This document shows, one piece after another, positions 21,299 to 31,720 of a DNA stretch of 64,000 nt. The stretch spans positions 558,001 through 622,000 of the forward strand of contig JAAXNY010000012.1 of the NCBI GenBank assembly GCA_013420905.1, in the 5' to 3' direction. The notes beneath the pieces are model-generated. The model made no database searches, was not told where the DNA came from, and worked only from the letters and a program-made list of their open reading frames with translations. Position numbers and translations under genes: made by a program. The stretch's first letter is position 1, and each line of letters opens with the position of its first letter. The DNA is from Collybia mongolica (taxonomy: Eukaryota; Basidiomycota; Agaricomycetes; Agaricales; Clitocybaceae).

Positions 21299-23345
21299 AT
21301 GCCGTCTGAAGGAACACCCCTACTATCCGAAGCCGGCCTAAAACATGAATCCGTGTACAACCGCTTTTCCAAGCAAAGAAAGAGGGTCCTCGTAATTTTG
21401 GTTGCTTTGTGTGGTGTATTCCCATGTACGTCCTCTGCCAGATAGTGATTTGTACTTTAGTGACACTGCCCAAAGTATTCGTAGCTGGAACCTTTTTACC
21501 TGCCATCCCCCAGGTCGTAAAAGACTTCGATTCGAAGGCATCCATTGTAAGGTACGTTTTGCGACCCTTGAGGTTTCGTGTCATAACAATAACATATATC
21601 ACAGTTTAGCCGTTAGTTTGTCAATATTCGCCGCTTGCGTAGGAGGACTCTCAGGAGCCACGTATTCAACGTTCTGTAAGGACTTTCTGTTAAAAGAGGA
21701 TAGAGTGGTCCAGTCTAACTTTCCAATAATAGATGGTCGGCGGACCGTGTACCTATTTTCTCTTCCTCTTCTATTCGTGGGATCGGTCGGTGTGGCCCTG
21801 GCACAAACGATACCTCAACTTATGTTCTGGCGGTTCATACAAGCTTTCGGGGCTGCCCCTGGGTTGTCGGTTGGAGCCGGTGTCATCGGAGATATCTACA
21901 AGCTCGAAGAACGAGGCCAGGCCATGGGAATATTTTTTGCGGTGAGTATATGCGCTTTCGTGAGTACGTGATGCTCATTTGGAACTAGGCTTGCCTCGTT
22001 GGCCCAGCATTAGCGCCCCCTATTGGAGGTAAATAAAAATTTCGCTCTCACATCAGACCTGAGATTAATGATTCTCTGTTCAGGCTTCGCTGTCCGGTAC
22101 TTGTCGTGGCGGGTCATGCAACTCATTATCGCATTTTTCGGATGCATGATCTACCTCGCTATGCTCATTCTGTTCCCTGAAACCAGTCATCCTGGTACCA
22201 GAGGGATAGACAAGCGACGAAAAAAGGATCCCGATGCCCGTCGTTCGAATTTCGTGTTCATCAATCCTTTCAAGCCCTTATGGTTGCTCCGGAGCCCCAA
22301 TCTCCTCGCAGTGGTAAGAATTGAACAATCTATCGTGTTGACTGGCTCTCATGTCGAACTAGTCCTTGGCAGGCTCTGCTGTTCTATTAACAGATTATGG
22401 TCAGTTATCGAATCAGTGTTTCTGATGCAAATATCAAATCTCATCAACACACAGTACTTCTCGTTCCATTGGCATACACAATCGTAAGTGATCCCGTATA
22501 CCTTTTTATTATCATTACTCGGGTCTAATGCGAATTAGGGTGTTCGGTACAACATCACGAACGAGGCTCTTATTGGGGCATGTTTCCTTCCGTGCGGAAT
22601 TGGCAATATGAGTTAGTGGTTCCCATGTCTGTGTTTGTTTACTTCTGTGACTGATGGAATGTGGGGCATTGTTTAGTTGGGGCACCTTTGGCAGGCAGGA
22701 TCTCCGACCGAGTGATTGTCAAATGGAGGCAGAAGCGGGGCGGTGAATGGTACCCGGAGGACCGGTTACGTGCCGCTATGTCCGGTGCTATGTTCCTCGT
22801 ACCGCTTTCCATTCTTTGTGCCGGTCTCGTAACGGAATATGTTGATGGAAAGCTAGGGTTGATCCTCAACCTTGTGTGTTTGTTTGTAAATGGCGTTGGG
22901 GTAAGCTCTGAGTTTTCCTGCGTTCTATGTGTTACTAATTCGGAATCGACAGGTCGATGTGGTGCTGAGCCCATCGGCTTCCTATGCAGTAGATGTCGTG
23001 CACCATCGAAGTGCGGAGGCCATGGCTGCTAATAGGTGGGTGACTGCCAGAAGTATACGAATGATTCATAAACTGACGAACTCGCTATAGTGGTCTTCGG
23101 TCGTTTGTAATATCTGTAGCAGTTTCTTTCGTACTCCCGTTGATAGATAAGATCGGTGTTGGGGCTACCAACGCTCTTGCCGCATTGGTAGCATGGATCG
23201 GTTGCTTGTAAGCATACTCGCATCTTCATGCCCGAGCCTTACTAAACATGCCGAACTTTACAGAATTCTTTGGCTAACAATCCGATACGGGACTCAGTTG
23301 AGGGCGTGGGTCGATGTCGGGTACTCGACCGCGGAAAATAATTAG
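21299..23345 (+). CDS. MFS transporter, DHA1-type, copy 1 (13 exons)
   Basis: Plasma- or vacuolar-membrane drug:H+ antiporter-type transporter of the major facilitator superfamily; substrate unknown. Exons: 21299-21425, 21476-21551, 21605-21675, 21733-21941, 21989-22028, 22084-22313, 22363-22399, 22455-22483, 22539-22611, 22677-22900, 22953-23035, 23091-23207, 23264-23345; 465 aa. Visible family features: YGRRTVYL in loop 2-3, MFWRFIQAFGAAPGLSVGAGVIGDIYKLEERGQAMG (broken here into helix 4/5 signals), LFPETSHP before the central loop, and GAPLAGRISDRVIVKW as the second-half motif A. The N-terminus MPSEGTPLLSEAG is typical of this family. Exon 7 needs the AG at 22,361-22,362; the nearby later AG would hit a stop. 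All junctions keep frame, and no damage is seen. Confidence 0.88.
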
Positions 23346-23580
23346 GTCATCATGGTATACCAATCAAATGTATTTTACGGAATGTCTAATCAAACATGCC
23401 CCTCGAGGCTTAATGAAGAACCGTGATGGACATGCCAGTCCTTGAACACAACACACCCCTGCTTCGAAAGATCATGGGTCGAGTCATGCTATCGCCGTAT
23501 GGTGTGATTCTCACACGAGGTCCGAGCAAAGGCCAGCTTACCCCCCTTGATTCCGCTCACTCGGCGCTACTGGTCGCGGA

Positions 23581-25674
23581 ATGACTTCTGAGGAGAGCCC
23601 TCTACTTGCAACACCGCCGGCAGACAATGAAGGGTTCGACCATGCAACGATCTACGACCGTTTCACTGCACGACAGAAAGCGACTATTCTTGCGATAGTG
23701 TCATGGTGCGGGCTGATGCCTCGTGAGTTGTAGCAGTATCTCTTCTAGGTAACGCAGGTTCAGCTCATATCACAATGTAGTATTCATATCTGGATCTTTC
23801 GTCCCTTTGATTCCACAAATTGCAAATGAACTGGACTCAACGGGCCCTATCGTGAGGTAAACTTCTCTATTCCTTTCAACATTTCTCTGAGAAATTTGGA
23901 ACTTAAGTCAGTCTCACAGCCTCGCAATCAGCTTGGCCATGCTCGCATCCGCTCTGGGCGGGCTGAGCGGTGGTTCGTATTCTACATACTGTAAGCCCTT
24001 CCTATTCCCATTTTCGATGTCGATGTCACCTACAGCCCTTCCTAGACGGCAGAAAACCGGTCTACCTCGTGGGCTTGGGCCTCGTTGTCGCTGGGTCCCT
24101 GGGCGTGGGCTTTGCCAGATCGATAAGAGAGCTCATGTTCTGGCGGTTCTTCCAGACCTTCGGTGCCTCGCCTGGAATATCCGTTGGGGCGGGGGTGATT
24201 GGGGACGTATACCGGCTGGAACAGCGTGGGACCGCCATGGGTGTATTTTTAGCGGTGGGTGTGGCCGCGAAGCGTGAATGGATGACGTTTTGACGCTTGG
24301 TCTCATGACCGTGGCAGGCGGTGCTGCTCGGCCCGACGCTTGCGCCTTTGGCTGGAGGTGCGCGTCGCGATTTTGACTCTGGTGATTGGTTAATGAAGGT
24401 TTGAACTTTTTAGGCCTCGCGGCGTATTATGCGTCGTGGCGTGCGATGCAGCTGGTGCTTGGGCTGGTGGGGTTGTTGGCGTTTGCTACGCTGTACCTTA
24501 TCTTCCCGGAGACGAGCCACCCCGGTAGCCTTGGTGTATACAAGGCTAAAGCACTGGGAATGAAGCCTGGACGAACGTATAAGTTTATTAACCCTCTTCG
24601 CAGCCTTTTGCTCCTACGTAGCCCGCTTCTGGTGTCAGTCGTAAGTTATTCCAAAGCCTTATTAGGTGTGTGGCGTTCATCATCTCATCCCTCTCTCCTA
24701 TAGTCTGTGGCCACCTTCCTTGTGCTTTTGACGGATTTCGGTGAGTTACTCCGAGCAGTTCTTTTCGTGCCGAGTCTCAATAATAGCTTCCAGCGATGCT
24801 GACACCTATGGCTTATACACTTGTGCGTTAATCTTGCATCTTTCACCAGTCGATTCATCCAAGCGAATTGCTACCGATTAGGGGAAACGATACAACATCG
24901 AAAACGAGGCACTCTTGGGCGCGTGTTTTCTGCCTAACGGCCTTGGAGATATTGGTTGGTGACTTCCGATAGGGAACTGTACGTCACTGACTATTTTTGC
25001 CCAGTTGGTGCACCTTTGGCCGGACGAATATCGGACAAACTTGTGGTTCGATATCGTGAACGGCGCGGAGGGGTGTGGTACCCTGAAGACAGACTTCGGG
25101 TTACACTGTTTGCAGCGGCCACTCTGGTTCCCTTGTCATCTCTTTTCTTTGGTTTATTACATGAATACGTGGGTGGGACAGTGGGGCTAATCTTGAACCT
25201 TATCTGTCTTTTCATGAATGGCGTTGGAGTACGTCCGGCGGTCAATTTGACACCTCCGCATTCTCACAGCCGATTATCTAGGTTCAGATGGTCCTTGGGC
25301 CGACGTCAGCGTATTTGGTGGATATTATGCATTCTCGCAGTGCCGAAACAATAGCGGCCAACAAGTATGTGGACTTGGCAGCTTTTTATGTATGATGTTC
25401 ACGATTTTTGCCATGGAAATGCAGTGGTTTCCGTTCTGCGCTGATATCAGTCGCTTTGGCAGTAACTCTTCCCCTGATTGAGTGGATTGGAATAGCACCC
25501 GCGTATGCGGTATTTGCGATCATGGCGTGGTGCGGGTTCGGGTAAGTCTTTTTCGCATAATTGGGTTGTTCCTTGATTTGATTTGTGATCAGATTGTTGT
25601 GGATGATTGTTCAGTACGGTGACTGGTTGAGAGCTACGAACGACGTGGGATTTTCGAGTGCTGCTAATAATTAA
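23581..25674 (+). CDS. MFS transporter, DHA1-type, copy 2 (13 exons)
   Basis: Tandem paralogue of the preceding transporter, 235 bp downstream, with every intron at the same codon and phase. Exons: 23581-23722, 23781-23856, 23920-23990, 24046-24254, 24318-24357, 24414-24640, 24704-24740, 24794-24822, 24882-24954, 25005-25228, 25282-25364, 25425-25541, 25593-25674; 469 aa. Shared signatures include YGRKPVYL, ELMFWRFFQTFGASPGISV, IFPETSHPG and VGAPLAGRISDKLVV. N-terminus MTSEESPLLATPP. Twelve helices are expected. Protein divergence from copy 1 is substantial (roughly half of positions by eye), so the duplication is old. Both frames are intact, which suggests two distinct, retained functions. 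Confidence 0.88.
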
Positions 25675-26109
25675 CGAGATATTAATTTGACATTTGTAAC
25701 GCTGCCAGGGAAAATACGAATTTAGATTGGGAAATAGGGTACGTTTCAGTAGTCATACGTCTCATGGGTGGATGTGTGTTACACACGGCCATCAACTTTT
25801 CTACTGCGAGAGTAAATCTAGGAAAACGTTTACAGCAAGCTTGAGGAAGATTTGATTCCACTTTTTCTTTCGGCAGCGGGATTGGTGGGCTGGACCATTA
25901 AAACTTCTCACGCTTCCCCACGGTTAAGACAACAGATGGGCAACCAGCATTTTGCTTACTCTCTAACATCTCTTCAACACAAACATCAGTATATTCATAC
26001 TGGACAGTCTACTGAACTATGAGTGTGCTATTCACATAGACGGAAGTTCGAAGATGGATCTTCGTTCCAGAAACACGCCGTCAGGATAAACAGTGCGCCC
26101 CCTTCAAGG
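25675..26109. other. Intergenic stretch after the MFS pair
   Basis: No open frame of interest and no repeat recognised. It ends where the 2.9-kb tandem duplication begins. Confidence 0.5.
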
Positions 26110-27264
26110 TGCCTTATATAGCCCCGAAGTTGATTCGCCTTTGACTCTGACCTAACCTATCAAGATCTTCGTCCACATGTATGCACACATAGGACTGGTG
26201 GCGCGATTGATATTGAGAGATTGAACATGATATGAAATCTCAACGTGTTCTCACAAACGCGCCAAGGTCATCGACGCATCTCTACAACGCCCAAACAACG
26301 CCCGGAAGCGACAAATTTCGTTTTTCGCCACCGCCCGTCAACATGCCAGTATTACACTTGAGTTATTTGCAGGGAACATCAGTCGTTTCGATAGAAGTTT
26401 TCAGTGAGAAGAACACTCCTTTTTTTTTGTTGCGACTGAAGCGGATCCAGACTGACATCCTTCTCAAATTGATGTCCACATTTAGCTCATCCAAGTATAC
26501 GGAGCAGGCTGAGGGAAAGCTCATGCAAATCATAAATTCAAAAACCTATCGATCCTCGACCAAACTACATTTCTCCGCGTTTCAAAGTTTGAACCCCAAC
26601 GTCCGTTTTAGTGTGGACTCCTGTTCCACACCATACGCAGTATCCTCTTACATCTTCAATTGCACTGGTCGCTCGGGTGGAATAATTTGACCTCCCCACT
26701 GCGAGTAATTTGAATTAGGATGCGCGTGCTTTAGGCTCACACTGTCCTACTTACAAATTATCCACGAGAATATCGCTTTGCTTCGAAACCCAATGTGGTA
26801 TTCTACCAGTTGATAAAAGCGGCACTCAGTGATGCGCAGAGCATAAACGGCGCATCGCCCCCAAGCCACCCTCACTGCCCTATGAATATTCTCCAGCATC
26901 TGCCTACATGGCTGATAATCATGTCTCCAAGTTTCCGCCGCTTGGTGAGGGTATCGATGTCTCAAACTCAACGCCAAGATGCCCGACGCCCATCACTAGG
27001 GGATGGTCAATTGCCCCTGATTGAGGTAAGTGCTTAGCGATCGATGACCAACTCTGGCAGCACTTTTCATCGACCCATTACCTCCAGCCCTGCGAAAACA
27101 AACATGAAAACCGTTATTGGTTACAATGAAACGGCTGATGTGAGTAGATGCCCAGCACCGCTTACAACATGTGCTCACACCTATCCAAAGAAACTATAGT
27201 CCTATCCCCGCGACCCCCGAGGTACAGGTTATCAATTGAAATTAGATAGAGCTCTCCTGGATGA

Positions 27265-27271
27265 TATAAAA
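27265..27271 (+). promoter_or_regulatory. TATA box of 7-TM gene copy 1
   Basis: TATAAAA begins 47 nt before the ATG at 27,312. The duplicate gene has TATATA at exactly the same 47-nt distance, which supports a conserved core promoter. Confidence 0.5.
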
Positions 27272-27311
27272 CAAGAGGTCTCCGTTTGTTATCACTTTCA
27301 GTTCGCGAAAC

Positions 27312-28593
27312 ATGACCTCAGAGGGCCAGCCTGAGGCGAAATCCATCTACAATCAGAAGAATTTGCTATTTATTTCGGCGATAGTACACTCCGCATTATA
27401 CAGTACGTTCACGCTCCTCTGTATTGGTGCAAAGACTGTACTGATTTTTTTGGGGAAGGCTTCTCAACGACTCTATTCATCGCCTGTCTCGTAGTCCGAC
27501 GATATAAAGTGAACAGAAAGAACACCAGCCATAACTTCGTAACGTTGTCCCTGTGGCTCATGTTCATAATCTCTACAATTCAAGCAATAGTCCACATTCA
27601 TTTCTTTCGGCTGGTTCTTGTCGTCCATGCGGACAACCCAGGTTACGCTGGGATATTGGATACGGCGCCCCATGTTATTAGCAACCTCCTTGAAGGAGTT
27701 GGCGCTGCCGTCGCTGATGGTCTCTTGGTATGTACGGATCACAGCATTATTGAAGATTGATACCGGAAACCGAACACGCACTGTTTCGTAGATCTGGCGC
27801 TGTTATGTTTTATGGGACCAGCGACGCACAATCATCACTATACCGTCTCTTCTTGCATTGGCGACTCTCGGTGTGTCAAGGTGTTCTTCGTGTCTCAGTG
27901 ATCGGCTGATCTATGATCATTTCCCCGGAAAAGCCACATCCATCGTGTTTGCCGTCCAGTACGGCCGAAACAACCCCGATGGGATCCTCAAGGCCAGCCT
28001 CGTCGTTGTGTCTCTCTCCGTAGCCACGAATATCATCGTTACAATTCTAATTGCTTCGCGGATCATCATCCATCTGCGAGATACGACGATACCTAATGAG
28101 GGAAGGAAACCTTATATGACGATCGTCGGAATAATTGTCGAATCGGCTGCCCTATATGCTGCTTCCGGCATCGTACTGACGGTCACAAACGCTCTGGGGC
28201 ATCCAAGCGAGCAAGTCGCGGTCTCAATTTACATGTTGATTCCGGTGAGTCGCCCGGTATATTTATAGCACTGCCTAAGTGAGCCGATGTTGACTCATAT
28301 TGTCTGGAATTACCGTATAGTCAATCGCGGCGTACATGGTAATATTGCGAGTGGGTATGGGATTGCAATTTGGATTCGCGGAAGGAAAAGAAAACGGGAA
28401 GCAGCACTCCGCGCTCCAATTCGACCATAGGACGTTTGATCTGCGGTCGCGGACGACCGTGCACGCCATGAGCAACGGAGAGCCCGCAAACTTGACATTC
28501 CATGAGATCAATGTTGATAAAGAGAAAAAGACCTCCACTCGAGGGGACCATACGACTTGCAACGAAGAACGCCGATCAACTGAGGTTGTTTGA
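27312..28593 (+). CDS. Basidiomycete 7-TM (GPCR-like) membrane protein, copy 1
   Basis: Five exons: 27312-27402, 27459-27727, 27792-27870, 27934-28244, 28321-28593; 340 aa, all in frame. Seven hydrophobic segments are visible: LLFISAIVHSALY, TLFIACLVV, FVTLSLWLMFIISTIQAI, ISNLLEGVGAAVADGLL, the IWRCYVLW...TIPSLLALATLG block, ASLVVVSLSVATNIIVTIL, and the IVGIIVESAALYAASG...IYMLIP region. The 'WRCYVLW.....I..P.LL.LA' block is characteristic of a large, mostly unnamed agaric family of 7-TM proteins. A hydrophilic tail of about 80 residues follows. A receptor role is only an analogy; no ligand or G-protein evidence is visible. It is duplicated in tandem. Confidence 0.8.
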
Positions 28594-28964
28594 CGCGGAC
28601 ATGGGTGTGTACGTTTTGTGTAGCGTTTTGTAGTGACGCGTAGCGTGCATAATTATTTTCTTCTGGTCTTTATATTGAGGGGCAAGCTCGTGTACGTGTG
28701 CTTTTCGGGATTGGCGGGCCGTGAAAATTCTCATGCTCAGCATTCTCTACTCGAACCCAAACCAAAACCAAACCCAAGCAACGTCCTCTCAGTGACAGCA
28801 AATGCACAAGTAACATTGAATTAACAATTTGGGCTCTCTTTAGCAAAAAAAAGGTACCCGGTGGATAGCACAACGAAACAAGAATTGCGCTAACTACACA
28901 AGCGGCTTAATTGGAACGAGGATTATCATTCCCGAGTAGGCAAAATAGTATGTCCCTTTTGAGA
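28594..28964. other. Spacer between tandem units
   Basis: 3' flank of 7-TM copy 1, with no gene. A CCAAACCAAAACCAAACCCAAG simple-sequence stretch lies at about 28,758. Confidence 0.5.
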
Positions 28965-30192
28965 TATCTTATACCCCGGAGATTTTTTTGACTCTGACCT
29001 AACCCATCATGTTTTAGTTCGGATACAGGTACATCTAGAACTGGTGGCGCAATAGATGTTGGGAGATTGAACATGATATGAAATTTCGATATTCTTCTCA
29101 CAAACATGCCGAGATCCTCAATACACGCCTTAGCAACGCCCAAACAACGCTTGAAAGCAATAGAGTTCGTTCTTCGCCAGTACCAGCATGCCAATGAGCC
29201 TCACTTAAGTTACCTGCGATGAAGGCGTGGGAGTTGGCACAGCTGTTTCGATGGAAGATGAATAGATTTAATAGAATATCATCTTCACGTGAGAAGAACA
29301 TCCCTCTTTCTTTTTATTGCGACTATGGCCGACACAGATTGGCATTCTTCTCAGATTGATGTCCACATTTGACTTGTCCAAATACACGGAGCAGGCTGCA
29401 GGAAGGCTCACGTAGATCATTAACTCGAACGTCTTATCAACACCCGGCCATCTACAATGTTACTACATTTGGGTTGTGTTTTAAAGTTCACCGCTCAATA
29501 TCCGTCTTAGTGATAGACTCAAGTTTCACCGCGAAGCCAGTATCCTCTTGCATTTCTGTTACACTGGTCATTCAAGTGAATAATTTAGCCGCCTTACTGA
29601 GGTCACGATATTTCCCGCATTTACTTTGAACAAGGAAGGCGTGCTTTGGGCTTACCTTGGTCTCCGTCTTAGGAAATTACTTGGTCAATCGTACTAGACC
29701 GGGGACGTCGGTTGATTCCAAACCCAATGTGGTATCTACGCTGATAAATGTGATACAGAGCACAAAAAGGACATTTTTCTCAAGGTATGTCCACTTCCTG
29801 CGAAAATATTCTCTTGCGGTTGCCTTCGTAGCTGACGACCGCGACCATAATTTTTCGCCGCTCGTCGAGGCTGTCGTCCCAAAATTGAATGCTGCGATGC
29901 CCGGCTCATATCGGCCGCCGGATAGTATTAGGGAACGGCCATGGTCGGGTTTGGGTAAGCGACAGCTAAAATTTGGTGACGTTTATTTTCGGTCCACTGC
30001 ACCCGAGCCTGTGAAGTTGCTGCGAAGCAAGCCAAAGTCGTTAATAGTTAGTGGTTGATGTGAGTGATTTGGATGCCCAGCGCCGCTCACAACCCATACT
30101 CACGATCTAACCAGGGGTTACCCTAATCCTGGCTTTGCAGCTTCACAGGGTACGTAATCATGGATCGAACCCGGAAAGTGTTCCCCAGGTAT

Positions 30193-30198
30193 TATATA
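30193..30198 (+). promoter_or_regulatory. TATA box of 7-TM gene copy 2
   Basis: TATATA starting 47 nt before the ATG at 30,240, the same spacing as in copy 1. Confidence 0.45.
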
Positions 30199-30239
30199 CT
30201 GAGAGGTCTCTCTTTGTTGCCACCTTCAGTCGACAAATC

Positions 30240-31527
30240 ATGGCTTCGGAAAACCAGCCCAAGGCGAAATCCATCTACAATCAGACAAACTTGCTATTTG
30301 TTTCGGCGGTAACGCACTCCGCGTTGTACAGTGCGTTCACACCACCATGTATTCATGGAAAAAAACAGTAACCGATCCCTCTCAAAGGCTTCTCGATAGC
30401 TCTATTCATCGCTTGTCTCGTGGTCCAGCGGTACCAAGTGAACAAAAAGGATCCCAGCCATCACTTGATAACGTTATGTCTGTGGCTCATGTTCATTATA
30501 TCTACAATCCAAGCGATAGTCCACATCCATTTCTTCCGGCTGGTTTTGGTCGTCCATGCAGACAACCCAGGCTACGCTGGGATATTGAATACAGCACCCC
30601 ACATTATCAGCAACCTCCTCGAAGGAGTTGGCGCTTCCGTTGCCGATGGCCTTCTGGTACGGATCGTGTTGATTCATATCAAAGACTGACGCTGGAAACT
30701 GAACACACACATTCTAGATCTGGCGTTGCTACGTTTTGTGGGCCCGGCGACGTGCCATTATCGCGGTGCCGTCCCTGCTCGCATTGGCGACTTTCGGTGT
30801 GTCAATACATTCTTGTGCCTTATGAGGTACGGGGTCACTGATTTACTATGATCGTTTCCCCCAAAAGCCACATCCATAATGTTCGCAGTTCAGTACGCTC
30901 GAAACAACCCCGACGGGATCCTCAAGGCCAGCTTGGTTGTTGTGTCCCTCTCCGTGGCGACGAATGTCATTGTCACCGTACTTATTTCTTCGCGGATCAT
31001 CATATACCTGCGGGAGACCACGATACCTGACGAGGAAAGGAAGCCTTATATGACGATTATCGGAATAATCATCGAATCGGCTGCCCTATATGCTGCTTCC
31101 GGCATCGTACTGACGGTTACGAACGCTCTGGGGCATCCAAGCGAGCAAATCGCGGTCTCAATATACATGTTAATTCCAGTGAGTCGCCCAGTATATTTCT
31201 AGTACGAAGTGAGCGAATGGTGACTCGGATTGTCTGGTGTAGTCTATCGCGGCATACATGGTCGTCCTGCGCGTAGGCTTGGGGCTGCAATTCGGATTTG
31301 CAGAGGAAAAAGAAAACGGGAAGCAGCAATCCGTGCTCCAATTTGACCACGGGACGTTTGACTTACGGTCGCGGACGGCCAAGTCGACCGCGCATACTAC
31401 GAGTAGCAGAGAGCCGGGAAACTCGACGCTTCATGTCGTTAACATCGACACGGAGAAAAAGACATCCACAAGGGGAGACCAGAGCACGACTTTCAGCGAA
31501 GAACGCCGGTCGGGCGAGGTGGTTTGA
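30240..31527 (+). CDS. Basidiomycete 7-TM (GPCR-like) membrane protein, copy 2
   Basis: Five exons: 30240-30330, 30388-30656, 30718-30796, 30868-31178, 31243-31527; 344 aa. The first four exons have exactly the same lengths as copy 1 (91, 269, 79 and 311 nt), and only the last differs (285 against 273 nt). Membrane segments match copy 1, including IWRCYVLWARRRAIIAVPSL. The third intracellular-type loop (SSRIIIYLRETTIPDEERKP) is nearly unchanged. Most differences sit in the N-terminal ten residues and the hydrophilic C-terminal tail, where four residues are inserted. This pattern fits two membrane receptors or sensors with the same core and altered tails. Function unknown. Confidence 0.8.
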
Positions 31528-31720
31528 AGAGGGTATGTATCATGGGCGCGTATGGTTTATGTGATATTGTATAGTGGCGCGTGGCGTGTGTAATGGTTTT
31601 TTATGGTATTTATACTGCGGAAACGGGCTAGCTAGTGTACTTACGTAGAGCGTCAAATATTATTGTGTACTATTCTTTTACAAGCATATGCATGAAAGCA
31701 ACTTGAATATTGGGCGGCCA

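Larger units (their letters stand above)
26110..28860. repeat. First unit of a 2.9-kb tandem duplication
   Basis: Unit 1 begins near 26,110 (before TTGACTCTGACCTAACC) and matches unit 2 from near 28,965. Shared landmarks: GAGATTGAACATGATATGAAA, GATGTCCACATTTAG-type blocks in the upstream region, and the whole 7-TM gene. Start codons are 2,928 bp apart and stop codons 2,934 bp apart. The 1.1-kb upstream part (26,232-27,260) has no supported gene on either strand. Upstream DNA has diverged more than the coding part. Confidence 0.8.
28965..31720. repeat. Second unit of the 2.9-kb tandem duplication
   Basis: Diverged copy of 26,110-28,860. The upstream part (29,078-30,190) is alignable but with indels and has no supported gene. 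The coding part is highly conserved, which points to purifying selection or gene conversion on the 7-TM gene. Confidence 0.8.

Noticed and set aside
30155..30175. GGTTCGATCC on the minus strand as a possible tRNA B box
   Set aside because: No A box at the proper distance and no foldable acceptor stem.
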